Shown here piece by piece: positions 46,907 to 56,461 of a stretch of DNA of 62,527 bases. The notes beneath the pieces were generated by a model. The model worked only from the letters and a program-made list of their open reading frames with translations. It had not been told where the DNA came from and searched no databases. Where the stretch lies: contig RQSC01000002.1 of assembly GCA_013416795.1 (NCBI GenBank), positions 305,441 to 367,967 of the forward strand. Reading direction: 5' to 3'. The position numbers and the translations under genes were made by a program. This stretch comes from Prasinococcaceae sp. CCMP 1430. Lineage: Eukaryota; Prasinodermophyta; Palmophyllophyceae; Prasinococcales; Prasinococcaceae. The number at the start of each line of letters is the position of its first letter. The first letter of the stretch is position 1.

Positions 46907-48517
46907 TCACTGGGCTGGTGCTGCCGAATACGTCTCCAGCAGCCACGCCTCTGCCTCCTCCTTGGTGGCATCGGGCCTGGCCAGCTGCCACTCGAGCGCC
47001 GCCGCGCTCATCTCGCCGACCACCTTGCCCTTGGCGCCGGTGGCAGCCATGATGGCTCGTCCGTCGAGGAGCGGCTTAATCTCCCAAGCACGCTCGAGCC
47101 CCATGCCGACCACGATGGCGGCCGCCTCAGCGCACGTGCGCGCAGCCGCCTCGGCATCGTCGCCACCACCGCCACCGCCGCTGCCAATGCTGTCGCAGTC
47201 GGCCGCCTCGCCGGCCGGCAGCGCCACGCCCGCGCCACCCTGCGCGCACACTGTGCCGAGTAGCAGCGACGCACGCCACAACGGCCCGCACGCGCGCACG
47301 AGCTTGCCGACCGTCACGCGCAGCGCGCCGGAGTCGTTGCCGCCGGCGCCCTGCTCGAGTTGTGGCAGCAGGGCCGCGAACGCTTCCGCGTGCGCGTGAA
47401 GATGCGCAACATCCTTCCCATCCTGCGCGCGCAGCTTGAGCCCCGCCGCCACGATCTGCAGGCTCAACGGCACATCCTTCTTCTTCACGCGCACCGTCTG
47501 TGCACGCAGCGGGAGCAGCGCAGCCGCAAGTGCCGTGATGCGCCTCTCCTCCGCGCTGAGGGCACCACCGTCTTGCTGGGACAGCAGCGCGTCCCACGCG
47601 CCGAGCGCAGCGGCTGCCGCCTCGGCCGCGGCCGCGCATGCCTCGCCCATGCGTGCACCGCCACCAGGGACCACTGCGTTCACCTCCCACTCAGGTGACG
47701 CACCGGGAGCCGCGAACACCTCCGGCAGCACGCCCAGCTGCGCCATCGTGCGCACCGCGCTCTCAGGCCCCGGCCCCTTGAGCATGCCATTGATCTCCAC
47801 GCCAAACCGCTCGCGGCTCACCTTTTGCGCGAGTGCATCCCGCACCTCCGGCAACCCCGCTGCCTCGGCAAGGGCGTCATCAACCGCAAAGCCGTAGCGC
47901 GTGGCGAAGCGAACGGCGCGCAGCACGCGCAGCGGGTCGTCCAGGAAGGTGGTGCGCGGTGGCAGCGGCGTTCGCACCACGCCCACGCGCAGGTCATCGA
48001 GGCCGCGTCCGGTGAGGTCCTCGACCGTGCGGGTATTGATGTTGTAGAAGAGCGCGTTGATGGTGAGGTCGCGGCGCAGCGCGTCCTCCTCGGCCGTGCC
48101 AAACTTCATCTCCGGGATGCGGCTGTCCTCGGCATACTCCTCGCTGCGAAGGTTGACGAGGTCGAGCTCCAGCCCGGCGACCTTCATGGTGGCCGTCTCC
48201 AGGTGCTTCGACTGGTCGGGGTTGGCCTGGATGACGTGGGCGCCGCGGACCTCTTCGCCGCCCTTGAGCTCGAGGTACTCCTTGACCTTCTCGGCGAATT
48301 CCCTCCCGAGCATGTCATCGAGCGCGATGTCCACGTCCTTGCACTCCTTGCCGAGTAGCTTGTCGCGCACCCAGCCGCCGGCGACTCGAAGCGTCGTGCC
48401 GAGGCCGAAGTGCGCGGCCGCGCCCAGAAGCGTGCGGAACACATCCTCCTCCTGCGGTGTGAGGCGCAGCGCTCCCTCGCTGAGCGCATCATCCGGCGGT
48501 TGCGGCACGCGTCGCAT
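46907..48517 (-). CDS. CCA1: tRNA nucleotidyltransferase (CCA-adding enzyme)
   Basis: Class II nucleotidyltransferase that adds CCA to tRNA 3' ends. Motifs are in order: LRVAGGWVRDKLLG then CKDVDIAL (motif A with the catalytic Asp pair), IPEMKFGTAEEDALRRDLTI then NALFYN (motif B region) and FLDDPLRVLRAVRFATRYGF (motif C/D region, template binding). A helical C-terminal body follows, as in eukaryotic CCA1. It is 536 residues, intronless, with a plain start (MRRVPQPPDDA) at 48517. In many eukaryotes one gene serves cytosol, mitochondria and plastid through alternative starts; no obvious transit peptide is seen here. It is divergent from TFB5. Confidence 0.95.
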   Translation of the reverse strand: MRRVPQPPDDALSEGALRLTPQEEDVFRTLLGAAAHFGLGTTLRVAGGWVRDKLLGKECKDVDIALDDMLGREFAEKVKEYLELKGGEEVRGAHVIQANPDQSKHLETATMKVAGLELDLVNLRSEEYAEDSRIPEMKFGTAEEDALRRDLTINALFYNINTRTVEDLTGRGLDDLRVGVVRTPLPPRTTFLDDPLRVLRAVRFATRYGFAVDDALAEAAGLPEVRDALAQKVSRERFGVEINGMLKGPGPESAVRTMAQLGVLPEVFAAPGASPEWEVNAVVPGGGARMGEACAAAAEAAAAALGAWDALLSQQDGGALSAEERRITALAAALLPLRAQTVRVKKKDVPLSLQIVAAGLKLRAQDGKDVAHLHAHAEAFAALLPQLEQGAGGNDSGALRVTVGKLVRACGPLWRASLLLGTVCAQGGAGVALPAGEAADCDSIGSGGGGGGDDAEAAARTCAEAAAIVVGMGLERAWEIKPLLDGRAIMAATGAKGKVVGEMSAAALEWQLARPDATKEEAEAWLLETYSAAPAQ

Positions 48518-48963
48518 CCTCGCCGCGGACGGCGGCGGCCGCGCGGTGCGGCAGGTGCTCGCGCTGCCGGCCGGCCGCGCGCACGCGGCGGCGCGCGGGG
48601 GCGAAGCCGCAACCAGGTCTACCCTCCAACTCCGGCGAAATAGACCTGGTATCGTCGAAACGAACAGGTGTGTTGCATCAATCCGCTGGGTGAATCCAGA
48701 TCCATACCCCGTAGAGCGCGATGACGCTTACAATGAAAGAATATATATGTGTCTACATTTCCAAAAATACGGAGTGCACTAAGAAATTAATTCCGAAGTT
48801 TGCGCGCGGCTGGGCGGCGGCCGCCGGCGGCTGGAGGCCGCTGGGCTGCGGCGGCGCGCCACAGCGCGCGCCAGGGGAAGGGAAAGGGTCCGCGCCGCGC
48901 TCCTGTCGCGAGCCGCCGAGCCGCCGAGGGGCCTCGCCGCGCCCGCTGCGCCTCGCCCGGCGC
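48518..48963. promoter_or_regulatory. Divergent upstream region of CCA1 and TFB5
   Basis: About 450 bases with an AT-richer segment at about 48720-48800 (including gaatatatatgtg) that contrasts with the GC-rich surroundings. No motif is assigned with confidence. Confidence 0.4.
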
Positions 48964-49239
48964 ATGGTCGACGTCATCCAGGGCGTGCTCGTCGAGTGCG
49001 ACCCGCCGCTCAAGCAGTACCTGCTGGCGCTCGACGACAGGGAGACCGTCAAGTTCGTCGTCGACAAGCTGCCCTCGGACGACCGCGCGCTCTTCGTCAA
49101 CCCCAGCGCCAAGGGGTTCGTCGACGAGAAGATCGCCGAGCTGTACGACAAGTACTCGGCAGATCCCCGCGACGACCGCGAGGACAAGAGGAGGGCCGCC
49201 GCGGGGGGCGGTGCGGGGGGCAAGCGCAAGGCGCGGTAG
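48964..49239 (+). CDS. GTF2H5: TFIIH subunit TFB5/TTDA
   Basis: Smallest core subunit of TFIIH, which stabilises p52 and supports nucleotide excision repair. The family start is clear (MVDVIQGVLVECDPPLKQYL), followed by LALDDRETVKFVVDKLPSDD, ALFVNPSAKGFVDEKIAELY and DKYSA. The 91 residues exceed the usual ~70 because of a basic Gly/Lys/Arg-rich tail. It is intronless, and 84 bp separate its stop from the NOL6 start on the same strand. Confidence 0.9.
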   Translation: MVDVIQGVLVECDPPLKQYLLALDDRETVKFVVDKLPSDDRALFVNPSAKGFVDEKIAELYDKYSADPRDDREDKRRAAAGGGAGGKRKAR

Positions 49240-49323
49240 AGCGCGAGAGCAGCAGCAACAGCAGCGTCCACGCCGACGCCGACAGCCACGACACCAGCAG
49301 CAGCGCCCAAACAGTGCCTTGCG

Positions 49324-52300
49324 ATGGACATGGAGTTTGCCGGCGCGAGCGCCTTCGACGAGGCGCTCGATGAGCTGCTCGACGACGCCGAGCCAGAGTA
49401 CGCCAGCGTGGAGCCGTGGCTGCGCGCGTGCAAGGCCGCGCTGGATGCGGCGCCTGCGGGTGTCGAGCTCACCGCACGCGACGTGCCCCACGCCGCGGCG
49501 CTACCGGGCGACGCCGCTGACGCGGTGTGCAAGTGCGAGCCGCCCGAGGCCGTCGCGCTGGTCGGGTCGGTGCTGCTGCGCACGTGCGTGACGCCGCCCT
49601 CGTCGGGCGAGCGCCCGCGCGCAGACCTGGCGGTAGTCATCCCCGCGAGCTGCGTGCTGGAGAAGGACTACCTGGACTACCGCTACCACGCGAAGCGTGC
49701 GCTCTACCTGCAGTACGTGGCCGACGCGCTCGCGGCCGCGGGGATCCTCGCCGAGGGCGTCGCCCGCGCCTACCTGGAGCCGCTCGCCGGTGATGTGCAC
49801 AAGCCTGCACTCGTGCTCGCGCCGGTCACCGGCGGTGGCGGCGCCGCGCTCGGACTGGCGGACACCGAGTTCGAGGTGCGCCTCATTCCCACGCTGGCTG
49901 AGGGCGCGTTTGCGCCCGCCAAGCTGGCGGCGTCGCGCTGCAACCTGCGCGCGCGCCGCGCTGCTGAGGATGCTGGCGTGACCGCCGGGGTCACTGCCGG
50001 GGACGCTGTGGCGCGCAAGGCCGGGCTGGACTACGCCGGGCCCCGCGAGGGCGGCGCTCCCACGCCCAAGTACAACCATGCCATCGCCGAGGACGTGTAC
50101 TCGGCGAGCAGCGGGGCGCAGCTGCGCGAGGCCTTTGCCGCGGACGCACGACTGGGGCTCGCGACGCGCGCGCTCAAGCTGTGGATGCGGCGGAGGGGCA
50201 TGCTTGGGGGTGCGCACTCGCTGGGCGGCTGGGAGCTTGCTGCGCTCGTTGCTGCCCTGGGGTGCGGCGGAGAGCTGCGCGCTGCTGCCTCGGGGGCGCG
50301 CGCCGCCGCACAGCAGGTGCTGGCTGCGGTGGCTGCGCGCGGCGCGCTGCGCTCGCCGCGCGCTCTCGCCGGTGGCACGGCGTCGGTACCACTGGGCGAG
50401 TGCCCATGCTTGGTGGAGGACACTGCCGCGGGCGTGCGCGTGAACTTGCTCGCGCGCGTGCGCTCCGACACTCTGCGTGAGTTCGAGTGCGAGGCAGCGC
50501 GCGCGGTGCGCGCGCTCGCTGCGCGGACACCCGAGGCACTGGGTGCACTCTTCGCGGGTGCGCCCGCGCGCGCGTGCGAGCGTTTCGATGCGGTGCTGAG
50601 CCTCGACGCGCGAGCGGCGGCTGCGAGCACGCCTGCGAGCACGCTGTCGTCGCTGGAGACGTGCGCGCAGCGCGCGGCTGAGGAGCGCGCGACGGACGCG
50701 CTCGTGGCAGCGCTCGGCGCGCGCGCGCGCCGGGTCCGTCTGCTCGGTGCCGACGTGCCACGCGCGGACTTCGCAGCGTCGGCTGCCGCCGGCAAAGCCA
50801 AGAAGGCGAAGAAGGCCAAAGGGGGCGGGGGCGCGGCGGGCAGCGCGCTCACCTGGCGTGCGCCAGCGCTGGTGGCGACCGGAAGCGCGGCGGTTGGCGT
50901 CGTGCTCGACAAAGAGTTGTGCGAGAGAATCGTCGATATCGGCCCGCCGCAGAGCGACAAACGCGCATGCGCGCGCTTCCGTGCCCTGTGGGGCGAGCGC
51001 TCGACGCTGCGCCGATTCCGCGACGGCGCGGTGTGTGAGGCGGCGGCATGGGACGATGTCGCGCGCGCGCAAGGGAGACATGCGATTGCATCAGAGGCCG
51101 CGCGCACGGTGCTCATGCGCATGTTGCCAGACGTGCCGGTGAGCTATGCGGCGACTGAGCTGGACACGGTGTCAAATAGCGATAGCGAGGCGCTGCCGGC
51201 GCTGCGCGCGGCTTTCGATGCGCTCGCGCGGCGCCTGCGTGCCCTTCCCGGCCTACCGCTGGGCGTACGCGCGGTGGCACCGGTTGCTGCAAGCCTGCGC
51301 GGCGCAGAGCCGTGTGTGCGCGGCGCTCACCCAGTGGCCGCAGGCGCATGGGCCGATGTGGATGCCAGAGAGGGCAACGAAGCCAAGGCGAAGAAAAACA
51401 AGAGGAAGAGGAGCGGAGCATCGGGGGGCTCTGACGTGCTGGTGGATCGCTGCATGGACGCTCACGAGGTGCTGGTGGAGGTCGAGGGGAGCGGCCGGTG
51501 GCCGAACGAGCCGGCGGCGCTGGCTGCCACGCGCGGCGCTTACGTCCTTGCGTTGGGGGAGCAGCTGCGCACCGCGCACGGCGTGACGAGCAACGCCGTG
51601 GACGACGGCGCAAGCGAGGCTGCACTGGAGGTGTTCTTTGAGGGTTTCGCGTTTCGGCTTCGCGTGCACGATACGCGCCCCAAGGGTGATGCGAACGCGA
51701 GCGCGCAGTGGCACGAGCGCGAGCGCGCGAGAGAGTACGCCTCCGCTTTCGAGGCCGCGGCCGACGCCGCGCCGGCGCTGCCGGGCGCCGTGCGGCTTGC
51801 CAAGCGCTGGCTCGGCGCGCATCTGTTTGACCCCGATGCCTTCGGCGACGAGGGCGTGGAACTCGTCACGCTAGCCGCGTTCGGCCACATGAATGGCATG
51901 GACGGGGCGGCTGCCGCCGACAGTGGTGCAGTGCCCGCGACTGCACTTGCAGGCTTCGCTCGCTTCCTGGCCCTGGTGGGCGGCTTCGACTGGAAGGGCT
52001 CGCCGCTGTTTGTCGCTGGCATGGGGGACGACTCTGGGGTGCGACAGGCGGCCGAGCGCGCGAAGGCGTCGGCCAAGGGGGCGCGCATGGTGGTCGCGAG
52101 CGCGGTGGAACCCGCAGGGACCTCGCGTGCGCGCCTGCGCGGCACGGAGCTCGCGAGGCTTTGCGCTCTTGCCCGCGCGTGCGGCGCGCGTCTTGACGCG
52201 CTGCTCACAGGCGGCTTCGGTGCACTCCGAGCAGGCGAAGCGCTCCCCGGCACGCAGACAGAGCGCTGGCTGCAGCTCTTCCGAGGCTCCTGCGCCCCCT

Positions 52301-52767
52301 TCGACTGCGCTGTGTGCTGCCACACGCGCGCATGCGCGCGTGCGACGGCGATGGATGCCATCGACCCTGCACTAGGCGAGGCGCTCGAAGACGAGGGCGC
52401 GCTGGCCGCCGCGAGCGCTGCTCTCATGCCGCTCGCCAAGCCTGCGGGTGTGCTCGGGGCAAAGGGCCCCGCCAAGTCGTTGCTTGTGGGCTTTGATCCT
52501 GTGGCCATCCTCGCTCGGCAGGTTGCGCGCATGCCCGGCGTAGCGTTCGTGGGCTGGGACCGGTACGGCGGGCGCACAATCGCCGTCGCGCTCAAAGCGG
52601 CCGCGCGCGGCGCGGGTGACGCGCTCGCCGAGGCCATCGCCGCCGTTGGGGAGGGACTGGTCGCGAGCGTGTGCGTGCGCGCCGACCAGCGCGAGCCCGA
52701 GGAGCCCGAGGAGGAGGCGCCTAAGGCTACGGGCAAGGGAAAGGGCAAGAAGCGCGCGCGCAAGTAA
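49324..52767 (+). CDS. NOL6: Nucleolar protein 6 / UTP22
   Basis: Scaffold of the UTP-C part of the small-subunit processome, built on an inactive nucleotidyltransferase/OAS1 fold. Family landmarks are RADLAVVIPASCVLEKDYLD then YRYHAKRALYLQYVA near residue 110, ALKLWMRRRGMLGGAHSLGG then WELAALVAAL, VRLAKRWLGAHLFD, DAFGDEGVELVTLAAFGHMN, PLFV in a DWKGSPLFV context, and the end DPVAILARQVARMPGVAF with DRYGGRTIAVALK. It is 1147 residues, almost exactly the usual length, and intronless. A Lys-rich segment near residue 500 (AKKAKKAKGG) and another near 690 (KKNKRKR) look like nucleolar signals. An alternative start lies two codons downstream (MEFAGAS). Confidence 0.93.
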   Translation: MDMEFAGASAFDEALDELLDDAEPEYASVEPWLRACKAALDAAPAGVELTARDVPHAAALPGDAADAVCKCEPPEAVALVGSVLLRTCVTPPSSGERPRADLAVVIPASCVLEKDYLDYRYHAKRALYLQYVADALAAAGILAEGVARAYLEPLAGDVHKPALVLAPVTGGGGAALGLADTEFEVRLIPTLAEGAFAPAKLAASRCNLRARRAAEDAGVTAGVTAGDAVARKAGLDYAGPREGGAPTPKYNHAIAEDVYSASSGAQLREAFAADARLGLATRALKLWMRRRGMLGGAHSLGGWELAALVAALGCGGELRAAASGARAAAQQVLAAVAARGALRSPRALAGGTASVPLGECPCLVEDTAAGVRVNLLARVRSDTLREFECEAARAVRALAARTPEALGALFAGAPARACERFDAVLSLDARAAAASTPASTLSSLETCAQRAAEERATDALVAALGARARRVRLLGADVPRADFAASAAAGKAKKAKKAKGGGGAAGSALTWRAPALVATGSAAVGVVLDKELCERIVDIGPPQSDKRACARFRALWGERSTLRRFRDGAVCEAAAWDDVARAQGRHAIASEAARTVLMRMLPDVPVSYAATELDTVSNSDSEALPALRAAFDALARRLRALPGLPLGVRAVAPVAASLRGAEPCVRGAHPVAAGAWADVDAREGNEAKAKKNKRKRSGASGGSDVLVDRCMDAHEVLVEVEGSGRWPNEPAALAATRGAYVLALGEQLRTAHGVTSNAVDDGASEAALEVFFEGFAFRLRVHDTRPKGDANASAQWHERERAREYASAFEAAADAAPALPGAVRLAKRWLGAHLFDPDAFGDEGVELVTLAAFGHMNGMDGAAAADSGAVPATALAGFARFLALVGGFDWKGSPLFVAGMGDDSGVRQAAERAKASAKGARMVVASAVEPAGTSRARLRGTELARLCALARACGARLDALLTGGFGALRAGEALPGTQTERWLQLFRGSCAPFDCAVCCHTRACARATAMDAIDPALGEALEDEGALAAASAALMPLAKPAGVLGAKGPAKSLLVGFDPVAILARQVARMPGVAFVGWDRYGGRTIAVALKAAARGAGDALAEAIAAVGEGLVASVCVRADQREPEEPEEEAPKATGKGKGKKRARK

Positions 52768-52980
52768 TCCGTGGGTGGGCGGAAGGCGCGGCCTTTCGGA
52801 AGTATATTCTGCTTTACATGTGGCTGCCAGAGTGCGTAAGGGCGCAGCCAGTGTGGCCAGCGCGTCGCTTGACCCAGCCAGATATTTGGTTGTACCGCAG
52901 GGGTGTTGCTGCGCTTGCTGTCGCCGACGCCACCAGCGGCGCCGCCCGGGGGCTCGCTCGTAGCTCGCGTGCCATTGATA

Positions 52981-54669
52981 TTAGGAGCGGCGGGTCTTGG
53001 CGGGCTGTCCCAGGATGCCCTTGGTGTCGACCTCCTGCGGCGGCGTCGGCCCGCCGGCGGGCTGCGTGGGGCACAGCGCCTCCGCGGTGACGTCGCGGCA
53101 GCGGGCGAAGCGCCTCCACGACGAGCGATTGCCCGCGCCGGCGACGCCGTTGAAGTACGGGTGTGCGAGCGCGTCACGCGCGCTAATACGTTTGGTGGGG
53201 TCGTATGCAAGGAACTTGCCAAGCAAATCAATGCCGTCTTCGTCGAGCTGTGGCACCAGCTGGCTCAGTGGCTTTCCCTCCCACTGAGGAAAGGTGACCT
53301 GGTAGTCCGGCATGTCCTCCACGCCAGCCCACGTGTCCGGGCTGGGGGTTCCGAGAGCACGGAAGATATGGAAGAGCTGGTCGATCTCGATGTTCTCGCT
53401 GGGGAAGAGCGGCGCGCCTTTGGCCAGCTCGCCGAATACCGCGCCGACGCTCCACATGTCGATCGGCATCGAGTACTTCACCTTTGGTCCGCCAAGCAGA
53501 ATTTCGGGCGCCCGGTACCACAGCGTCACTACCTCGTGGGTGAGGTTGCCCACGGGTGGAGCCACCTGGCGGCTGAGACCCCATCCAGCGATCACGAGCC
53601 GACCCGTACGCCGCTCCACGAGCAGATTGTCCGGTTTGATGTCGCGGTGCAGGGTCGCCCGCGAGTGCGCAGCCTCGACACCCAGAAGCAGTTGCCACAT
53701 GAGCATGCGCACCGTCTCTGCGTACAGCGGGACGTCCTCGTCCAGTGACGGGGGCGTCTGGTCCTCATCCAATTCTTCCGCGGCTTGGAAGAATTCTGGG
53801 GAATTCTTCCAAGCGTGGAGGGCCAAGTACTTACTTTCTCTCATAAACGTACTCATCCTCACCGCTGGGCCCTCCACCGCTGGGCCCTCCGCGAGGGGGC
53901 CTATCTCGCGCTGCCTGAGTGCCCGCACCGAGGGGCTGGGGGGCGCGCTGCCCCCCGCCCCGGGATGGCTCGGCGCACACTCTTCGACGACGGTGACCGC
54001 GCTCCTGTACTCGGGCACCATCATGCCCTCCTCTTTCATGTCGCGCCAGACCTTGACGACCTCCATGTTGCTCGTGCCGCTCCGGTCGTGCTTCTTCGAG
54101 GCCGTCTCGCTCTGCGCCTTGAGGAGGGCCTCGGGCGCCCGGATGATCCACTCGCGCGGCGGCTGCCGCAGGTTGGTGTCCATGCGCTCAAAGACAATCC
54201 GCACTCGCGGCCCCATGTCCACCGCCGCGTGCAGCTTCACCACGCTCGGGCAGCCCTGCAGGTGTCGCAGCGCGCCCAGCTCGCGGACAGTGCCAATGGA
54301 TAGCCCCTCCGCCTCACCCGACTCGGCGCACTTGATCGCAACGAGGCGGCCCGTGAGGCGGTCGCGTCCACGGTACACCGAGGTGCCAGGCGGGTCGGCG
54401 AAGAGGCGCTGGAAACGGTCCCCGGGCTTGCTGAGGCGCGAGATCGTGTACGCGCGGAAGGCACGAGGCAGCACCACGGGAGGTGGCGCCGAGCCATAGA
54501 GACGCTTGTGCATCGCCTCCCACACCGACGGCTCGGCCGCAGCGGCACGCCACGAGCGGCACACGCGCGCAGCCTGCGACAGCCAGTTCGGCCATTCCAC
54601 GTTCTCGAGCACCTTGGCGAGCACGTTCGCGTCCAGGTCGGGACCGCCAAGTACGCATGCGCGGCGCAT
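52981..54669 (-). CDS. F-box / CDK-like protein kinase fusion with degenerate DFG
   Basis: From the methionine at 54669 (562 residues) an F-box-like segment comes first: NVLAKVLENVEWPNWLSQAA then RVCRSWRAAAAEPSVWEAMH. A CDK-type kinase follows: PPGTSVYRGRDRLTGRLVAI then K (VAIK lysine), a PSTAIRE-like SIGTVREL, HRDIKPDNLLV, THEVVTLWYRAPEILLGGPK and MPIDMWSVGAVFGELAKGAP. The DFG motif reads AGWG: the magnesium-binding Asp is Gly, and the Gly-rich loop is degenerate. An insertion of ~130 residues sits between the hinge region and helix E, including a short EGPAV repeat. Catalytic activity is therefore doubtful. The frame stays open upstream through a Gly/Ser linker into a permease-like segment; the start is uncertain. 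Confidence 0.8.
   Translation of the reverse strand: MRRACVLGGPDLDANVLAKVLENVEWPNWLSQAARVCRSWRAAAAEPSVWEAMHKRLYGSAPPPVVLPRAFRAYTISRLSKPGDRFQRLFADPPGTSVYRGRDRLTGRLVAIKCAESGEAEGLSIGTVRELGALRHLQGCPSVVKLHAAVDMGPRVRIVFERMDTNLRQPPREWIIRAPEALLKAQSETASKKHDRSGTSNMEVVKVWRDMKEEGMMVPEYRSAVTVVEECAPSHPGAGGSAPPSPSVRALRQREIGPLAEGPAVEGPAVRMSTFMRESKYLALHAWKNSPEFFQAAEELDEDQTPPSLDEDVPLYAETVRMLMWQLLLGVEAAHSRATLHRDIKPDNLLVERRTGRLVIAGWGLSRQVAPPVGNLTHEVVTLWYRAPEILLGGPKVKYSMPIDMWSVGAVFGELAKGAPLFPSENIEIDQLFHIFRALGTPSPDTWAGVEDMPDYQVTFPQWEGKPLSQLVPQLDEDGIDLLGKFLAYDPTKRISARDALAHPYFNGVAGAGNRSSWRRFARCRDVTAEALCPTQPAGGPTPPQEVDTKGILGQPAKTRRS
53783..53814. repeat. Perfect 14-bp inverted repeat inside the kinase insertion
   Basis: gcttggaagaattc, a 4-base spacer (tggg), then the exact reverse complement. 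It lies in the coding insert (protein AWKNSPEFFQA). It could form a stable hairpin in the transcript. Confidence 0.95.
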
Positions 54670-54879
54670 CGCGTGGCACACGGGAGACACGCCGGGCACA
54701 ACCTGACCCGCGCCGCCCCAGCGAAGAGGCGTCGGTGTCGGAGGCGTGCCGCCGCTGAGAAGCCCGCCTGCTGCGGATGCCGACGAGGCCGCCGGACCGC
54801 CGCCGCCGCTGCCGCTGCTGCCGCCGCCGCCGCCGCCGGGCGGGGCGAGCGAGGGCGCCGGCGCAGCCACGTCCTCGCC

Positions 54880-55067
54880 ATCGCCAGCAACGGTCGCCCA
54901 CAGCGCCAGCGCCGCCATGACCGCGAAAGGCAGCAGCACGTACGCGGTCATGGCCACCGAGCCGTCGCCGACAGCTCGCACGCCGCGCAGATTGAGCGCA
55001 GCGGCGACCGCGAGAACGCCGACCTTGGCGGCCCAGGCCGGCCAACCGCTGAGCCGGTCGCAGCCGT
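54880..55067 (-). pseudogene. Orphan segment of an APC-family amino acid/polyamine permease
   Basis: The minus-strand frame reads WAAKVGVLAVAAALNLRGVR, then AVGDGSVAMTAYVLLPFAVM and AALALWATV. The NLRGV..VG..S followed by a VLLPFAVM helix is typical of the middle of APC/LAT and plant PUT permeases. It ends upstream at the n (55068) and downstream runs into the Gly/Ser-rich linker of the F-box/kinase frame. No other permease exon is seen. Either the kinase truly carries these helices, or this is a contig-edge exon that happens to be in frame. Confidence 0.6.
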
Positions 55068-55068
55068 N
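55068..55068. other. Single n, probable contig join
   Basis: Interrupts the permease-like segment. Confidence 0.65.
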
Positions 55069-55876
55069 GCCGGCAAACCGTTCGCGCCAGGCGCGCGCGC
55101 GCGCGGCGGCCGTTTCGAACCGCGCCGCGCGCCCCCGCGTGCGTTTTGACAAAGGAGCTCCCGTGGGTATTTCAATACAACATTTCATATTGGTATGTGA
55201 CGCATCGTGCGCGGCACGCAAACACACCGCACATGTGACCGATGCGGGCCGAAACGCGAAACGCGAAAGCGAAAACGTAAAAAAACGAGACCGAAAAAGG
55301 CGCGGCGTGGCAGCGCAGGTCGCTTTGAAGGCGGCTGCGCGTTTTGGTTGGGGGCGACGACGCCCGGAATTCGAGGGGCGCGCGCGCGCTGGCCGGCCGG
55401 CGCCGGCCGCGCGGGCCGCAGTTTGGGATCGATTCGACGCAGAAATGCGGCGGAGGGCGGCGGCGGCGAGGGCGATCCGCGGGTCGGAGCCCAGGCGTTG
55501 ATCCGTTTCGGCGCACGGGCGCGCGCGCGCGCGCGCGCGCTCGGCCGCGGCGGCCGCGGCGGCCGGCAGGGAAGGGGGGGAGGGCTGCGTGGGCGGCGGG
55601 GGGTCTCGCCCGCGAGAGGGAGGCGGGGAGGGGAGGAGGAGAAAGGGAGGGAGCGGCCGTGTGTGTGTGTTTGTGTTTGGGGGAAGGGGGCAGGGGCGGT
55701 GCACTCGCCCGCGAGCCGCGCACCGGCCGGGGAGAGAGAGAGGGAGAGAGCTCCGCCACCGCCACGCGGCGCAGCGCACCCGGGTGGGCGAGCTCGAGGC
55801 GACAGGGCGCGCGTGAGGAAGGGCGAGGCTGTCGGGAAAGGGATTAATACGCGCCTGTGCCTCTCGCTCCGTCGCC
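55069..55876. other. Intergenic, no gene seen
   Basis: About 800 bases with an A-rich patch near 55255-55295, alternating GC tracts near 55520-55540, and long G/A-rich purine stretches at 55570-55760. It would hold the promoter of the two-TM protein. No conserved coding sequence. Confidence 0.45.
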
Positions 55877-56461
55877 ATGTCGGTGCGGCAACGCGCGGGC
55901 GCCCGAGGCGGCTCGGATAACGTCGTTGACATGAAGGCGCTCGGCGACCGCTCAGGCTCCGCCAACGCAAAGAAGGCGCCGCCGAAGGACGAGTTTGACG
56001 AGTTCATGGACTTCTGCGATGAGAACGCCGGCATGCTCGTGGGGCTGATCCTGATTGTGCTCGGCTTCGTGCTGCTGGTCATCGCGTGGATGATGTGTGC
56101 ACAGCTGCGCGCCCGAGCGTTTCCCAATGGCCCGCGCGGGCGGATCGGCAAGGGCTACGCCCACCGCCAATTCAACATGTTCGCGTCGCTGTGGTGGGTG
56201 GGGCTCGGGATGTGCGGGGTGCCTGCCATGGTGCTGCTGTACCAAGCCTACTCGGGCGACGACCAGTGGATCGGCAAGATCCGAGGCGTGCTCACGCGCT
56301 TCGCGAAGCTGAAGGTTGTGAACCGCGTACGCAAGGCGGCGTACCTAATGCGCTGGCGTGCCAAGGAGATGGCCGAGGAGCGCCGCGTCGCGCAGTCCCG
56401 CACGACCGCTGCGGGCGCAGCGCCCACGTACGCGCCCACACGGGCCAAGAATATGGTCTAG
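55877..56461 (+). CDS. Two-TM membrane protein of unknown function (194 residues)
   Basis: I do not recognise it. A hydrophilic start (MSVRQRAGARGGSDNVVDMK) and an acidic DEFDEFMDFCDE precede a strong membrane helix (GMLVGLILIVLGFVLLVIAW, residues ~53-72). A basic loop (NGPRGRIGKGYAHRQ) and a second helix (SLWWVGLGMCGVPAMVLLYQ, ~102-121) follow, then a basic, Arg/Lys-rich helical tail ending RAKNMV. The frame is coherent and intronless. It starts 16 nt after a cluster of pyrimidines and is convergent with the RRM gene. Confidence 0.7.
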   Translation: MSVRQRAGARGGSDNVVDMKALGDRSGSANAKKAPPKDEFDEFMDFCDENAGMLVGLILIVLGFVLLVIAWMMCAQLRARAFPNGPRGRIGKGYAHRQFNMFASLWWVGLGMCGVPAMVLLYQAYSGDDQWIGKIRGVLTRFAKLKVVNRVRKAAYLMRWRAKEMAEERRVAQSRTTAAGAAPTYAPTRAKNMV

